A stretch of DNA of 39,941 nucleotides, from the NCBI GenBank assembly GCA_002171515.1, contig NHEP01000091.1, positions 1 through 39,941 of the forward strand, written 5' to 3'. How positions within the stretch are numbered: the stretch's first letter is position 1; the number at the start of each line of letters is the position of its first letter. Of this stretch, positions 16,469 to 24,819 are shown piece by piece. The notes beneath the pieces were generated by a model that worked only from the letters and a program-made list of their open reading frames with translations, was not told where the DNA came from and searched no databases. Source of the stretch: a bacterium TMED88. GTDB lineage: Bacteria; Myxococcota_A; UBA9160; UBA4427. A program made the position numbers and the translations under genes.

Positions 16469-18862
16469 ATGCGATCGCTAGCTGGACTTCGAGTGATGGA
16501 CTGGGCGGTCGAAAAGGGAGAACTCTGCGGGCGGTTGCTTGCGGATTTTGGCGCCGAGGTGATCCGCGTTGAGCCCCCGACGGGCGCTGAATCTCGAAGC
16601 TTTCCTCCCTTCGCCCCCGATGGAGAGACCAGCCTGTACTTTGGTTTTCGGAATGCGGGCAAGCGGGGAGCGACTTTTGATCCCGAGGATGAGCGCCAGC
16701 GCGAGCTCTTTCACGCCCGACTGGCTGAAGCAGACGTATTGATCGAAGCACAGGGCCCCATCCGGTTGGAGCAGTGGGGTCTCTCGACCGAGTCAATCCA
16801 GCGTCGTCATCCGCACCTCATCATCACTTCGATCAGCGACTTCGGTTACGACGGGCCCTATGCGAACTATCAAGGCACTGAACTGACCGCTTTCGCGCTC
16901 GGGGGAATGATGCATCGAGCCGGTCGGTTTGAGAAACCACCGCTCGTTGCACCAGGCTCGATCGCGTACGACACCGCAGGCATTCATGCCGCTTTCGGAA
17001 CGCTCTTGGCCCTCTATAAGCGCATGCAGACAGGCCTCGGCCAACACCTCGACGTTTCAGCCGTCGAGGCGGCCGCCAATTTATCCGATTGGTCGTTGCC
17101 GAATTACTCCGTGAATCCAACAGTGGGTCCGCGGGCTGGCGCGGGCATCTACACCCTATATCGATGTCGCGATGGCTACATTCGAATGATCATTCTGGTG
17201 AAACACCATTGGCACGCTTTGCTGGATTGGGTGGGCCACCCGGCTGAACTCGAAGACCCGAAGTATGACCACTTTGTGAATCGTCTGATGGAGCTTCCCA
17301 AAATTGTTGCGGTCTTGGAGCGGTTTTTTGAGGATAAAGGCAATGTCGAGGTCGCCCGCGAGGCGCAGGCCCGCGGCATACCGGCGACACCCTTGCTCCG
17401 ACCCGCCGAAGCCATGCAGCACGAGCACGCAGTGGCTCGAGGCACTTTTCATGAAATAGAGATGGGGGGCGGCCAGCGGGCCCAAGCCCCTTCGGGCTTC
17501 CTTACGGTGGACGGTGAGCGGATCGGCCCTCGGGTCGGCCCCCCGGATCTGGGTGGATCACTTGCGGAGCCCTTTGCCGATGGGCCCGAGCGGCAAAGCT
17601 TCGCCGAGTTGTTCGACAATCCAACGGGCGCAGTCGGAGACGGCCACCCGCTGCGAGGCGTGAGGGTTGTCGATTGCGGAGTCGGCGCGGTGGGGGTCGA
17701 AGTCGGACGCTTGCTCGCTGAGTATGGCGCCGACGTGATTAAGATCGAGACCCAAACGGCACCCGATTTCATCCGGATCATTATGAGCACTTGGATGAAC
17801 CCCTCTTTCGCTTCCTCGAGTCGAAGCAAGCGGAGCTTCGGGGTGGACATGAAAGGCGCTGAGGGCGCGGCCTTGGTTGGACGTTTGGTCGATCAAGCGG
17901 ATGTCTTCATCGAAAACAACGCCACCGGCACCACCGAGCGTTTGGGATTTGGCGCGGAGGCTCTTCGAGGTCGAAATCCCCGGATCGTCAGTTTCTCAAG
18001 CCAGATGGTGGGCAGTTGGGGTCCATGGAAGGATTGGGTGGGATACGGTCCGAATACCCATCCCGTCAGTGGCTTGCAGTACCTCTGGAACTATCCTGAA
18101 GACGAAGACCAGCCGGCGGGCTCGACCAACGTCTACCCCGATCATCTCGTCGGTCGTCTCGGCGCGATGGCGGTGATGGCCGGTCTGATTGGTCGGGCGC
18201 GCACGGGGCAAGGCGGTCACATCGACGCGGCTCAATTCGAAACCGCGGTCAACATGCTTGGCGACTTGATGGCGCAGGAGAGCCTTTCACCGGGCAGCGT
18301 CCGACCGCTGGGCAATGCAAGTGAAAGAGGCGCGCCCTGGGGTTGCTATCGCTGCGCCGGTGAAGACGAGTGGTGTGTGATTTCCGTCCGGTCTGATGCC
18401 GAGTGGGCCGCCTTGAAGGAAATTTTGGGCCAACCCGCGTGGGCCGAATCAACGGACTTCGATACCGCGGCTGGCCGGAAGGCCAATCGGTCTTCCATCG
18501 ACGTTCACTTGGAAGAGTGGACCCGCGAGCGCTCACCCCGCGACGCGATGGAGGCCATCCAGTCTGGGGGGATTCCGTGTGGCATTGTGGCTCACCCTGA
18601 ACACCACCTCGGGGATCCTCAGTTGGCGCATCGGGGCTATCCGCAGTTCGTCGATCAGCAGGGTTTGACCAGCATGCTTTTTGAAGGGCCAGCTTTCTTG
18701 GCCAGCGACATGCCGCCGGTGATTGTCACCCAAGCTCCTTGGCTGGCGGAGCACACGCGTGAAATCGCCCGTGAAGAGTTGAGTCTCCCCGATGAGGAGA
18801 TCGATCGCCTCATCGCGGAGGGGGTTCTCGAAGAGTCTCCTGAAGGCTTCGAGGTGGAGTAA
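16469..18862 (+). CDS. Fused tandem CaiB/BaiF-type (family III) CoA-transferase
   Basis: 797 residues from an ATG preceded by AGAGGAG. Two family III CoA-transferase modules follow each other: residues about 3-375 and about 405-797. Each opens with the Rossmann-like pattern (LAGLRVMDWA and LRGVRVVDCG, then a GAEVIRVE / GADVIKIE segment). Each has the catalytic aspartate motif: GQHLDVSAVE with D195 and GGHIDAAQFE with D586, so both sites may be active. Usual members are single modules of about 400 residues that act as interlocked dimers; a fusion would build the dimer in one chain. It transfers CoA between carboxylic acids in the cytoplasm. The substrate is unknown. Divergent from the Prx5 gene. 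Confidence 0.92.
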   Translation: MRSLAGLRVMDWAVEKGELCGRLLADFGAEVIRVEPPTGAESRSFPPFAPDGETSLYFGFRNAGKRGATFDPEDERQRELFHARLAEADVLIEAQGPIRLEQWGLSTESIQRRHPHLIITSISDFGYDGPYANYQGTELTAFALGGMMHRAGRFEKPPLVAPGSIAYDTAGIHAAFGTLLALYKRMQTGLGQHLDVSAVEAAANLSDWSLPNYSVNPTVGPRAGAGIYTLYRCRDGYIRMIILVKHHWHALLDWVGHPAELEDPKYDHFVNRLMELPKIVAVLERFFEDKGNVEVAREAQARGIPATPLLRPAEAMQHEHAVARGTFHEIEMGGGQRAQAPSGFLTVDGERIGPRVGPPDLGGSLAEPFADGPERQSFAELFDNPTGAVGDGHPLRGVRVVDCGVGAVGVEVGRLLAEYGADVIKIETQTAPDFIRIIMSTWMNPSFASSSRSKRSFGVDMKGAEGAALVGRLVDQADVFIENNATGTTERLGFGAEALRGRNPRIVSFSSQMVGSWGPWKDWVGYGPNTHPVSGLQYLWNYPEDEDQPAGSTNVYPDHLVGRLGAMAVMAGLIGRARTGQGGHIDAAQFETAVNMLGDLMAQESLSPGSVRPLGNASERGAPWGCYRCAGEDEWCVISVRSDAEWAALKEILGQPAWAESTDFDTAAGRKANRSSIDVHLEEWTRERSPRDAMEAIQSGGIPCGIVAHPEHHLGDPQLAHRGYPQFVDQQGLTSMLFEGPAFLASDMPPVIVTQAPWLAEHTREIAREELSLPDEEIDRLIAEGVLEESPEGFEVE

Positions 18863-18899
18863 CCGCAGCCTGAGGGCCAGATCGCGGTAGAGGGTTGAA

Positions 18900-21113
18900 T
18901 CAGAAAGTCACCTTCAACCCGACACGTCCCTCGCGAGCGGGCAGGGGGAGCAAGTCCTTCAGGAATGAACTCGCAACACGACCTTCCGCGTTGGTGAGAT
19001 TTCGGCCCTGCACAATCAGTGTGACGTTGTCTCGGTCCGGGAAGGGATGAGCGGTGAACATGAGATTGAGCATGAGGTAGCCGTCCGTCGGCAACTCGAA
19101 GGCGGCGGTTCGGTTCTGAGGCGTCACGTACCAAAGTTCGAATCGCAGGTCGGCCCGTTCGGTTCGGCCCTCGACTCCAAATTTGAGTCGCGCCGGCGGA
19201 ATCCGCGGGAGCCGCGAATTGGGAGAAGTCGCCGGGGCACCTCCCGGCGGATTGAAGGAAGCCGGAGGATCCATTGTGGCCTTGACCCAGTCGAAGCCGA
19301 CATCGAGCACCCCGGTAAAATGTTCGGTCTGGATTGCCTCGACGGACCCTGTGATTTCTCCGCCGAAGAACTGCGCATTCACCGGCGTGTATTGTCGACC
19401 CATGAGGTCTCCGTTGGGGTCCAGGGTGCCATCCTCCTCGACATATCCGTAATTGAGCAAGGCAATAAAGTCATCGAATTGGGTCCAATAGATATTCGCC
19501 CCAAAGCCCCATCGGCCACGCCGTTTGCGGAACGTCCCCTCAATGGTCAGGCCAGTTTCTTTATCGAGGTTAGGGTCGCCGGTCTCAAAGCCGGCGGTGG
19601 CGAGATGCGGTCCACTGGAGAGAAGCTCTTCAGCCGTCGGGGCTCTCTCTGTTCGAGATAGGCTGAAGCCCACCAGCCAATTTTCAATAAATTCCCAGCT
19701 TGCGCCGAGGGAGAAGCTGCCGGTATTCCAATCTCGGTTGTAGGGCGCATTCACAACGGCGCCCGCGACGACTTGCTTGGCTTGGATAGTTTGCCTTTCG
19801 AAACGGACGCCGGCCTCGAAGGTAAAGGGTTCAAGGTGGTATTCTTCAACGGCGTAAAGGCCCCATGAAATTGTTTCGCTCGGAGGAACGAAGGCTTCCT
19901 CGCCGGTGACCACATAGTCGCGCGAGATGACCTGGGCACCCATTGCGCCGTGGAGATCGCGCCAGGGTTTTTGAATGAGGTCGATGCGGCCCTCGTTGCC
20001 CTTGTCTTTGAAAGTCGTCACGACTTCGACTTCACCATCGGGCTCCGCTTCAAGCTCCTGATGCTGATAGTCGCCATATGCGTATTTGAAGTCAGCGGAA
20101 TCAAAGATGAGAAAGGGCCGATCAATTTTGCCATTGACGTCTCCCCGCTTTTGGCTGACGTCGATCGTAATCGGCACGTTCGGTTCTGAAGGGACCCCGT
20201 AGCTGCTATCGAAGGCCCCATACGCACCGCCGAGGAGTCCATCTTCTCCGATCCAAGAGCCGCCGAGGGTCCCCGCTTTCGTGCTTGTGCTTGTATTTTC
20301 GGCGACCCCGTAAGGTCCAAGCGGTGTGCCCCTCGCCTCGTTCAATTGACTTGAGGTGGCGTAGCCGGGGATCTGGAGATTGCTTGAATCACGAAATAAA
20401 CCGGCGCCCCGGAAGGCGAATGGACCGAGCTTGGTTGTGATCCCGCCCGCTGCAGCTTTTTCGTTTGCGGCACTGCCGTAGAGGCCGCGAAGGCTGCCTT
20501 CAACAATTTCCGTGGGCAGTTCCTGAGGGATTCGACCGTCGTCCAGATTAATGACGCCTCCGATTGCGGATGGGCCATAGGCGAGTGTCCCCGCACCGCG
20601 AAGGATTTCGATTCGGGAAGCGGCCAGGGGGTCAGCGACAACCTGATGGTCTGGGCTCGTCGTCGAGGCGTCCATCGTGCTCATACCGTTTTGGATGACC
20701 CGCATGCGGGGGCCATCGAGACCGCGGATGATGGGCCGACCGGCTCCCGGACCGAAGGCGGTCGAGGAAATGCCTGGCATCTCGGCAAGGGTCTGTCCGA
20801 GATTTGATTGAAGGGCTCTTTCAAGGGTTTCCTGGGAGAGGACCGAGGTGCCCTGAATCACGTCGAATCGTCGCTTGCCGAGCGGTGAGCCAATGACAAC
20901 CAGTTCGTCGTAGTCGGAGTGTTGGGCGATCTCGCCGTGGGGTGATTCAGTGGATGGCGATTCGGGTTCGGGATGGTGAAGGGCGGAGTGGTCGCCCCCA
21001 TTGTCTTGGCCCTGACCTTGGAGGGCGTCGTCCGCTTTGCCTTCGGGTGCCCAAAAAAGAATGGGGACAACAGCAAGAACTAAGTGGAAAGAGAAAGCAA
21101 AAAAGCTTTTCAT
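18900..21113 (-). CDS. TonB-dependent receptor, ZnuD-like
   Basis: 737 residues with a signal peptide (1-27), an N-terminal plug domain and a C-terminal 22-strand barrel ending in the usual Phe. The plug pattern GPRMRVIQNGMSTMDAS, then SPDHQVVADPLAASRIEILRG, a YGPSAIGGVINL segment and DGRIP follows ZnuD, the zinc receptor of Neisseria and its relatives. Between signal and plug lies a His-rich stretch (41-66, seven His), as found in metal receptors. Role inferred: uptake of zinc or a similar chelate across the outer membrane with TonB. The ATG follows a weak site (CGAGG). A 7-bp hairpin lies 12 nt upstream. No TonB/ExbBD is encoded in the window. Confidence 0.93.
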   Translation of the reverse strand: MKSFFAFSFHLVLAVVPILFWAPEGKADDALQGQGQDNGGDHSALHHPEPESPSTESPHGEIAQHSDYDELVVIGSPLGKRRFDVIQGTSVLSQETLERALQSNLGQTLAEMPGISSTAFGPGAGRPIIRGLDGPRMRVIQNGMSTMDASTTSPDHQVVADPLAASRIEILRGAGTLAYGPSAIGGVINLDDGRIPQELPTEIVEGSLRGLYGSAANEKAAAGGITTKLGPFAFRGAGLFRDSSNLQIPGYATSSQLNEARGTPLGPYGVAENTSTSTKAGTLGGSWIGEDGLLGGAYGAFDSSYGVPSEPNVPITIDVSQKRGDVNGKIDRPFLIFDSADFKYAYGDYQHQELEAEPDGEVEVVTTFKDKGNEGRIDLIQKPWRDLHGAMGAQVISRDYVVTGEEAFVPPSETISWGLYAVEEYHLEPFTFEAGVRFERQTIQAKQVVAGAVVNAPYNRDWNTGSFSLGASWEFIENWLVGFSLSRTERAPTAEELLSSGPHLATAGFETGDPNLDKETGLTIEGTFRKRRGRWGFGANIYWTQFDDFIALLNYGYVEEDGTLDPNGDLMGRQYTPVNAQFFGGEITGSVEAIQTEHFTGVLDVGFDWVKATMDPPASFNPPGGAPATSPNSRLPRIPPARLKFGVEGRTERADLRFELWYVTPQNRTAAFELPTDGYLMLNLMFTAHPFPDRDNVTLIVQGRNLTNAEGRVASSFLKDLLPLPAREGRVGLKVTF

Positions 21114-21438
21114 GCAGTGCCCTCGCGAGCGGATTGACCGCTCGTTCTTCGAAACTGTTCGCTTGAACCGGTTCGTTTACAGATAGAGCGATGGGGTCGG
21201 CAAGGGGCCTGCTTCGTGCAAAACAAACCGATTTTCATCTGTGTATCGAAAGCCGGTCGCTGCAGGGGTCAAGCTAAACGAAAGCCTTCGCGCTTGCAAG
21301 CAAATAGTTCCCACGTGGCTCGAAGAGGTGTATGCATATCGGTTGCAAGATGCCGGCGGCGATGGCTCGGGCGAGGGGTATCCTCAACGTGACTCAATCG
21401 CTGTGGGTTTTTGAAAAAACGGAGGGGAGTCAGAAGTG
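21114..21438. promoter_or_regulatory. Divergent intergenic region with hairpin and palindrome
   Basis: 325 nt between the divergent receptor and phosphodiesterase genes. CGAGCGG (21126-21132) and CCGCTCG (21138-21144) form a perfect hairpin 12 nt before the receptor start, possibly masking its ribosome site. GAACCGGTTC (21165-21174) is a 10-bp palindrome that could be an operator. I see no cobalamin riboswitch core and no clear Fur or Zur box. Confidence 0.4.
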
Positions 21439-22479
21439 ATGCGACCCCGCATTCTGTTCGTGATCCTTGATGCGTTTCCCTTCAACGGTCTTTCCTCTTC
21501 CTCAACACCCACCTTGGCTGGACTTGCCCGCGAAGGCGGATGGTCTCAAAGCGGGGGCCAGTCGGTTTTATCGGCCTCGACCTATCCCAATCATGCGAGC
21601 TTCGTGACGGGTGTGGGTCCTGAACGGCATGGTGTCTTGGCCTCTCGGGCCCCGGTAGACGGCGAATGGAAGCCGGCCCGGGAAGTCCCCCTCGCGTCCC
21701 CGACACTTTTCGAGGATTGTCGCGCGGCTGATCTGCGGGCGGTTGGTTTATTCGGAGATCAAAATTTGGTTCACGTTTGCGGCGCCCTTGAGGCCGATGT
21801 CCACTGGCCGCCGCAAGGTCAGTTGCCCGACTCGTGTGCTCGGGGCCTGCTCGGATACGGAGCCGATCAAGCGGTTGTTGAGGCTGCGGCATCGATTGAA
21901 CTCAATGCTGCCGATCTTGCGGTGATTCAGCTCGACGAGGTTGATACGGTGCGACACTTGAGGGGGCCCGACGCGCCGGAATCGCGGGAACAGTACACCG
22001 CGACCGACGCGGCCTTGGGTGAACTCCTCGAATCGTTGAGGGGGCAGTGGGCGGAGACCTTGGTGATTGTGGTCAGCGATCATGATATGGAACCGGTCGA
22101 ACCTGGCGCGGTCGACCTTCACGCCGAAGCGCTCGACCGAGGTCTCTCGGTTCACGTCGAACATGATGGGACCGCCTGCTGGGCGGTGGGTGACACAACG
22201 GAGGAAGAGCTTTTGGGGCTGCCCTCTGTGGACGGTGTTCAGTGGGTGGCGGATCGACATTGGATTCTATGGGGACAGCCCGGTCAACAATATGGAATTG
22301 ATTTTGGTTTAGCGGGCCAGCATGGCAGCCCGCGTACGGCTCGTCAGCTGGCCGTTGTCGGCGGCGGTCATGCGGTGGCTGGACCCCTGGGTGACTGGCT
22401 TCGTCGCGAGACTCCCACGGGCACCGATTGGGCTCCCATCATCCGCCACAATCTCGGCCTGCTTGTGGGGGGAGCTTAA
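21439..22479 (+). CDS. Alkaline phosphatase-fold phosphodiesterase/nucleotide pyrophosphatase
   Basis: 346 residues from ATG 21439 (a GTG immediately before it is possible); GGAGGGGAG lies upstream. The segment ILFVILDAF carries the first metal Asp, and ASTYPNHASFVTG the Thr nucleophile region of type I phosphodiesterase/nucleotide pyrophosphatase enzymes. VVVSDHDME is the second metal pair, and the late GQHG the third metal His. All the metal-site stations of the alkaline-phosphatase superfamily are therefore present. No signal peptide is visible, so it is probably cytoplasmic, which is unusual for this family. The substrate is unknown; phosphodiesters or phosphonates are possible. Confidence 0.87.
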   Translation: MRPRILFVILDAFPFNGLSSSSTPTLAGLAREGGWSQSGGQSVLSASTYPNHASFVTGVGPERHGVLASRAPVDGEWKPAREVPLASPTLFEDCRAADLRAVGLFGDQNLVHVCGALEADVHWPPQGQLPDSCARGLLGYGADQAVVEAAASIELNAADLAVIQLDEVDTVRHLRGPDAPESREQYTATDAALGELLESLRGQWAETLVIVVSDHDMEPVEPGAVDLHAEALDRGLSVHVEHDGTACWAVGDTTEEELLGLPSVDGVQWVADRHWILWGQPGQQYGIDFGLAGQHGSPRTARQLAVVGGGHAVAGPLGDWLRRETPTGTDWAPIIRHNLGLLVGGA

Positions 22480-22491
22480 TCTGCAGTGTGT

Positions 22492-22510
22492 GTTTGATCG
22501 CAGTTTGATC
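22492..22510 (+). repeat. Two direct GTTTGATC repeats, 11-bp spacing
   Basis: GTTTGATC occurs at 22492-22499 and again at 22503-22510, one helical turn apart, about 85 nt before the PQQ dehydrogenase start. Such spacing suits a regulator that binds direct repeats on one DNA face. Function inferred. Confidence 0.35.
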
Positions 22511-22594
22511 TGCCATAATTCGACACTCTTAACACCGGTGCTGTCGGCATGTGCCTCATGACATCGCCTGGCGGGACGAACGGGGAGCGAACCG

Positions 22595-24778
22595 ATGAAT
22601 CGATCGATCGTGTTTTTTGGGCCAAGCCGTCTTTTGATCTCAGCAGGTCTAATGCTCGCTGTAATGGGGTGTTCAGGTCATCCCGGTCCGGCCCCGGAGT
22701 CCGCTTCGGATCAGTCATCGGAGGCCGCACGGAAGGTTGACGCCCAGCGAGTTGCGAATGCCGATGCCACCCCCGAAGAATGGCTGACGCATGGGCGGAC
22801 CTATCGCGAAGAGCGCTTCTCGCCCCTTGATCAGATCCGTGCTGGCAATGTGTCCGACTTAGGCCTGGCTTGGTTTGCCGATCTCCCGACTCGTCGCGGG
22901 ATCGAAACCACACCGCTGATGGCCGATGGTCGCCTCTATGTCACGGCTGCGTGGGGACATGTCTTGGCTTACGATGCTCGAACGGGCGAGTTGCTTTGGC
23001 ATTTTGATCCCAAGGTGCCGAAAGCCTATGCACGCCACGCGTGCTGTGATGTCGTCAATCGAGGAGTAGCGCTTTGGGGTGACCGGGTTTATGCCGCGAG
23101 CCTGGATGGCCGCCTGCGCGCTTTGGATCGAGACAACGGACAAGTCATCTGGGAAGTAGACACCCGTTTGAACGATCACGATTCTTATACCATTACCGGT
23201 GCACCCCGGGTCGTGAACGGAAAGGTGATTATCGGGAATGGCGGCGCCGAAATGGCGGTTCGGGGTTATGTCACCGCGTATGATGCCCAAACCGGCGACG
23301 AGGTCTGGCGCTTTTTCACCGTTCCGGGAGACCCTTCGAAGGGTTTCGAAGATAAAACGCAAGAGTGGATCGCGTCGACTTGGACCGGAGAATGGTGGAA
23401 GAATGGTAAAGGGGGCGGGACGGCGTGGGATTCCTTTGCCTTCGACCCCGATTTGAACTTGCTTTATATCGGAGTGGGCAATGCGGCGAGCTGGAACCGA
23501 AAGGTGCGAAGCCCTGAAGGCGGGGACAATCTTTTTGTTTCTTCGATCGTTGCGGTCGACGCGGACACAGGCGCCTACCGCTGGCACTACCAGACGACAC
23601 CCGGTGATCACTGGGACTACACAGCGACCCAGCACATGATTCTCGCTGAGATTGCAATCAATGGTGGTCAGCGCGAAGTCATCATGCAGGCGCCAAAAAA
23701 TGGCTTCTTCTACGTCCTGGATCGTCAGACGGGGGAGCTGCTATCGGCAGAAAAATATATGCCTGTGACCTGGGCGACGCATGTCGACCTTGAGACGGGC
23801 CGACCCGTCGAAGCAGCCGGCGTTCGCGATACCGATGAAGATCGGCCCATCGTTCCGGGACCGAGTGGATCCCACAATTGGCACCCTATGAGCTTTAGTC
23901 CGGATACGGGTTATGTCTACATACCCGCCAAGGTTTCGAGCGGCGTCTATCGAGATGACTTTGTGACCCAGCGACGCAAAACGATCTGGACTGTGAACTA
24001 TGAAGTTTCCAAAATGATCGCTTTGCCCGACGAGATGCCTTTCGAAGAGAGAGCAGCGACCGGGGCAGTGTTGGCCTCTGGAATCTTGATCGCTTGGAAT
24101 CCGTCGACGCGTCAGGAGGTTTGGCGAGTCCCGACCGGTTTTTATTCGGGGGGCGGCTTGCTATCGACCCATGGCAACCTGGTTTTTCAGGGCGATTTGT
24201 CCGGTCAGTTCAACGCGTACGCGGCGGACACAGGGGAGACCCTCTGGAGCTACCCCACCCAGGGCGGCATTATGGGCTCTCCCATCAGCTACTCCCTGGA
24301 CGGTGAGCAGTACGTTGCGGTGGCCCAGGGCTGGGGGGGCGAGAGCAGCCTGCCTTTTGGCGCAATCAGCGGTCCCCAAGGGATGGTGAACATTAGTCGT
24401 CTCTTGGTCTTCAAGCCCGGTGGGCAGGCGAAGCTGCCCATCGTCGAGACCCAGGAGGAAACCCTCGAGGCGCATGCCCTCGCCGCGGCTTCTCCGGAAA
24501 CCATTGAAAACGGACGAGCGCTCTACAACACCTACTGCTCCGTCTGTCATGGGGGGAATGCCGTCAGCGGTGGGCTCGTCCCGGATCTACGCTACCGGAT
24601 CGGGGCCTTGGCCCCGGCCTGGAGGGCCATTGTGATTGAGGGCGCCTTGGTTGAGGCCGGGATGCCGGGCTGGGCGCCTTTCATGTCTCCCGAAGAGGCC
24701 GATGAGATCTTGGCCTACGTGGCCCATGAGGCCACCCTTGGGCATCAACGGGGTGAGAAGCGCGTCGTTCGCCGGTAA
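22595..24778 (+). CDS. PQQ-dependent quinohaemoprotein alcohol dehydrogenase (lipoprotein)
   Basis: 727 residues. The signal sequence ends in a lipobox (AVMGC, Cys26), so the enzyme is exported and probably lipid-anchored. An eight-bladed PQQ propeller follows (about 60-590) with repeated WxW-type tryptophan-docking blades, the vicinal cysteines C150-C151, and WDYTATQ with catalytic Asp341. The residue two after it is Thr343, not the Asp of lanthanide enzymes, so calcium is the expected cofactor. A C-terminal cytochrome c domain binds haem through CSVCH (648-652), with a Met ligand in the GMPGWAPFMSPEEAD part. It oxidises alcohols or similar substrates and passes electrons through its own haem, as in quinohaemoprotein ADHs. 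No pqq biosynthesis genes are nearby. Confidence 0.95.
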   Translation: MNRSIVFFGPSRLLISAGLMLAVMGCSGHPGPAPESASDQSSEAARKVDAQRVANADATPEEWLTHGRTYREERFSPLDQIRAGNVSDLGLAWFADLPTRRGIETTPLMADGRLYVTAAWGHVLAYDARTGELLWHFDPKVPKAYARHACCDVVNRGVALWGDRVYAASLDGRLRALDRDNGQVIWEVDTRLNDHDSYTITGAPRVVNGKVIIGNGGAEMAVRGYVTAYDAQTGDEVWRFFTVPGDPSKGFEDKTQEWIASTWTGEWWKNGKGGGTAWDSFAFDPDLNLLYIGVGNAASWNRKVRSPEGGDNLFVSSIVAVDADTGAYRWHYQTTPGDHWDYTATQHMILAEIAINGGQREVIMQAPKNGFFYVLDRQTGELLSAEKYMPVTWATHVDLETGRPVEAAGVRDTDEDRPIVPGPSGSHNWHPMSFSPDTGYVYIPAKVSSGVYRDDFVTQRRKTIWTVNYEVSKMIALPDEMPFEERAATGAVLASGILIAWNPSTRQEVWRVPTGFYSGGGLLSTHGNLVFQGDLSGQFNAYAADTGETLWSYPTQGGIMGSPISYSLDGEQYVAVAQGWGGESSLPFGAISGPQGMVNISRLLVFKPGGQAKLPIVETQEETLEAHALAAASPETIENGRALYNTYCSVCHGGNAVSGGLVPDLRYRIGALAPAWRAIVIEGALVEAGMPGWAPFMSPEEADEILAYVAHEATLGHQRGEKRVVRR

Positions 24779-24801
24779 GGGAGGCCTGCGACGCGCTTCT
24801 C
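24755..24801. terminator. Perfect 13-bp inverted repeat between convergent genes
   Basis: GAGAAGCGCGTCG (24755-24767) is repeated inverted as CGACGCGCTTCTC (24789-24801), a perfect 13-bp stem with a 21-nt loop. It spans the stop of the PQQ dehydrogenase and lies before the convergent amt stop. It fits a bidirectional terminator, although no T tract follows. Confidence 0.6.
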
Positions 24802-24819
24802 TCAACCGCGGATCGGGAT

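Noticed and set aside
21114-21438. Cobalamin riboswitch before the TonB receptor
   Set aside because: No B12-box core could be found on either strand, and the receptor looks like a zinc type.
22859-23635. 258-codon minus-strand frame opposite the PQQ dehydrogenase
   Set aside because: Shadow of the propeller domain; no start context.
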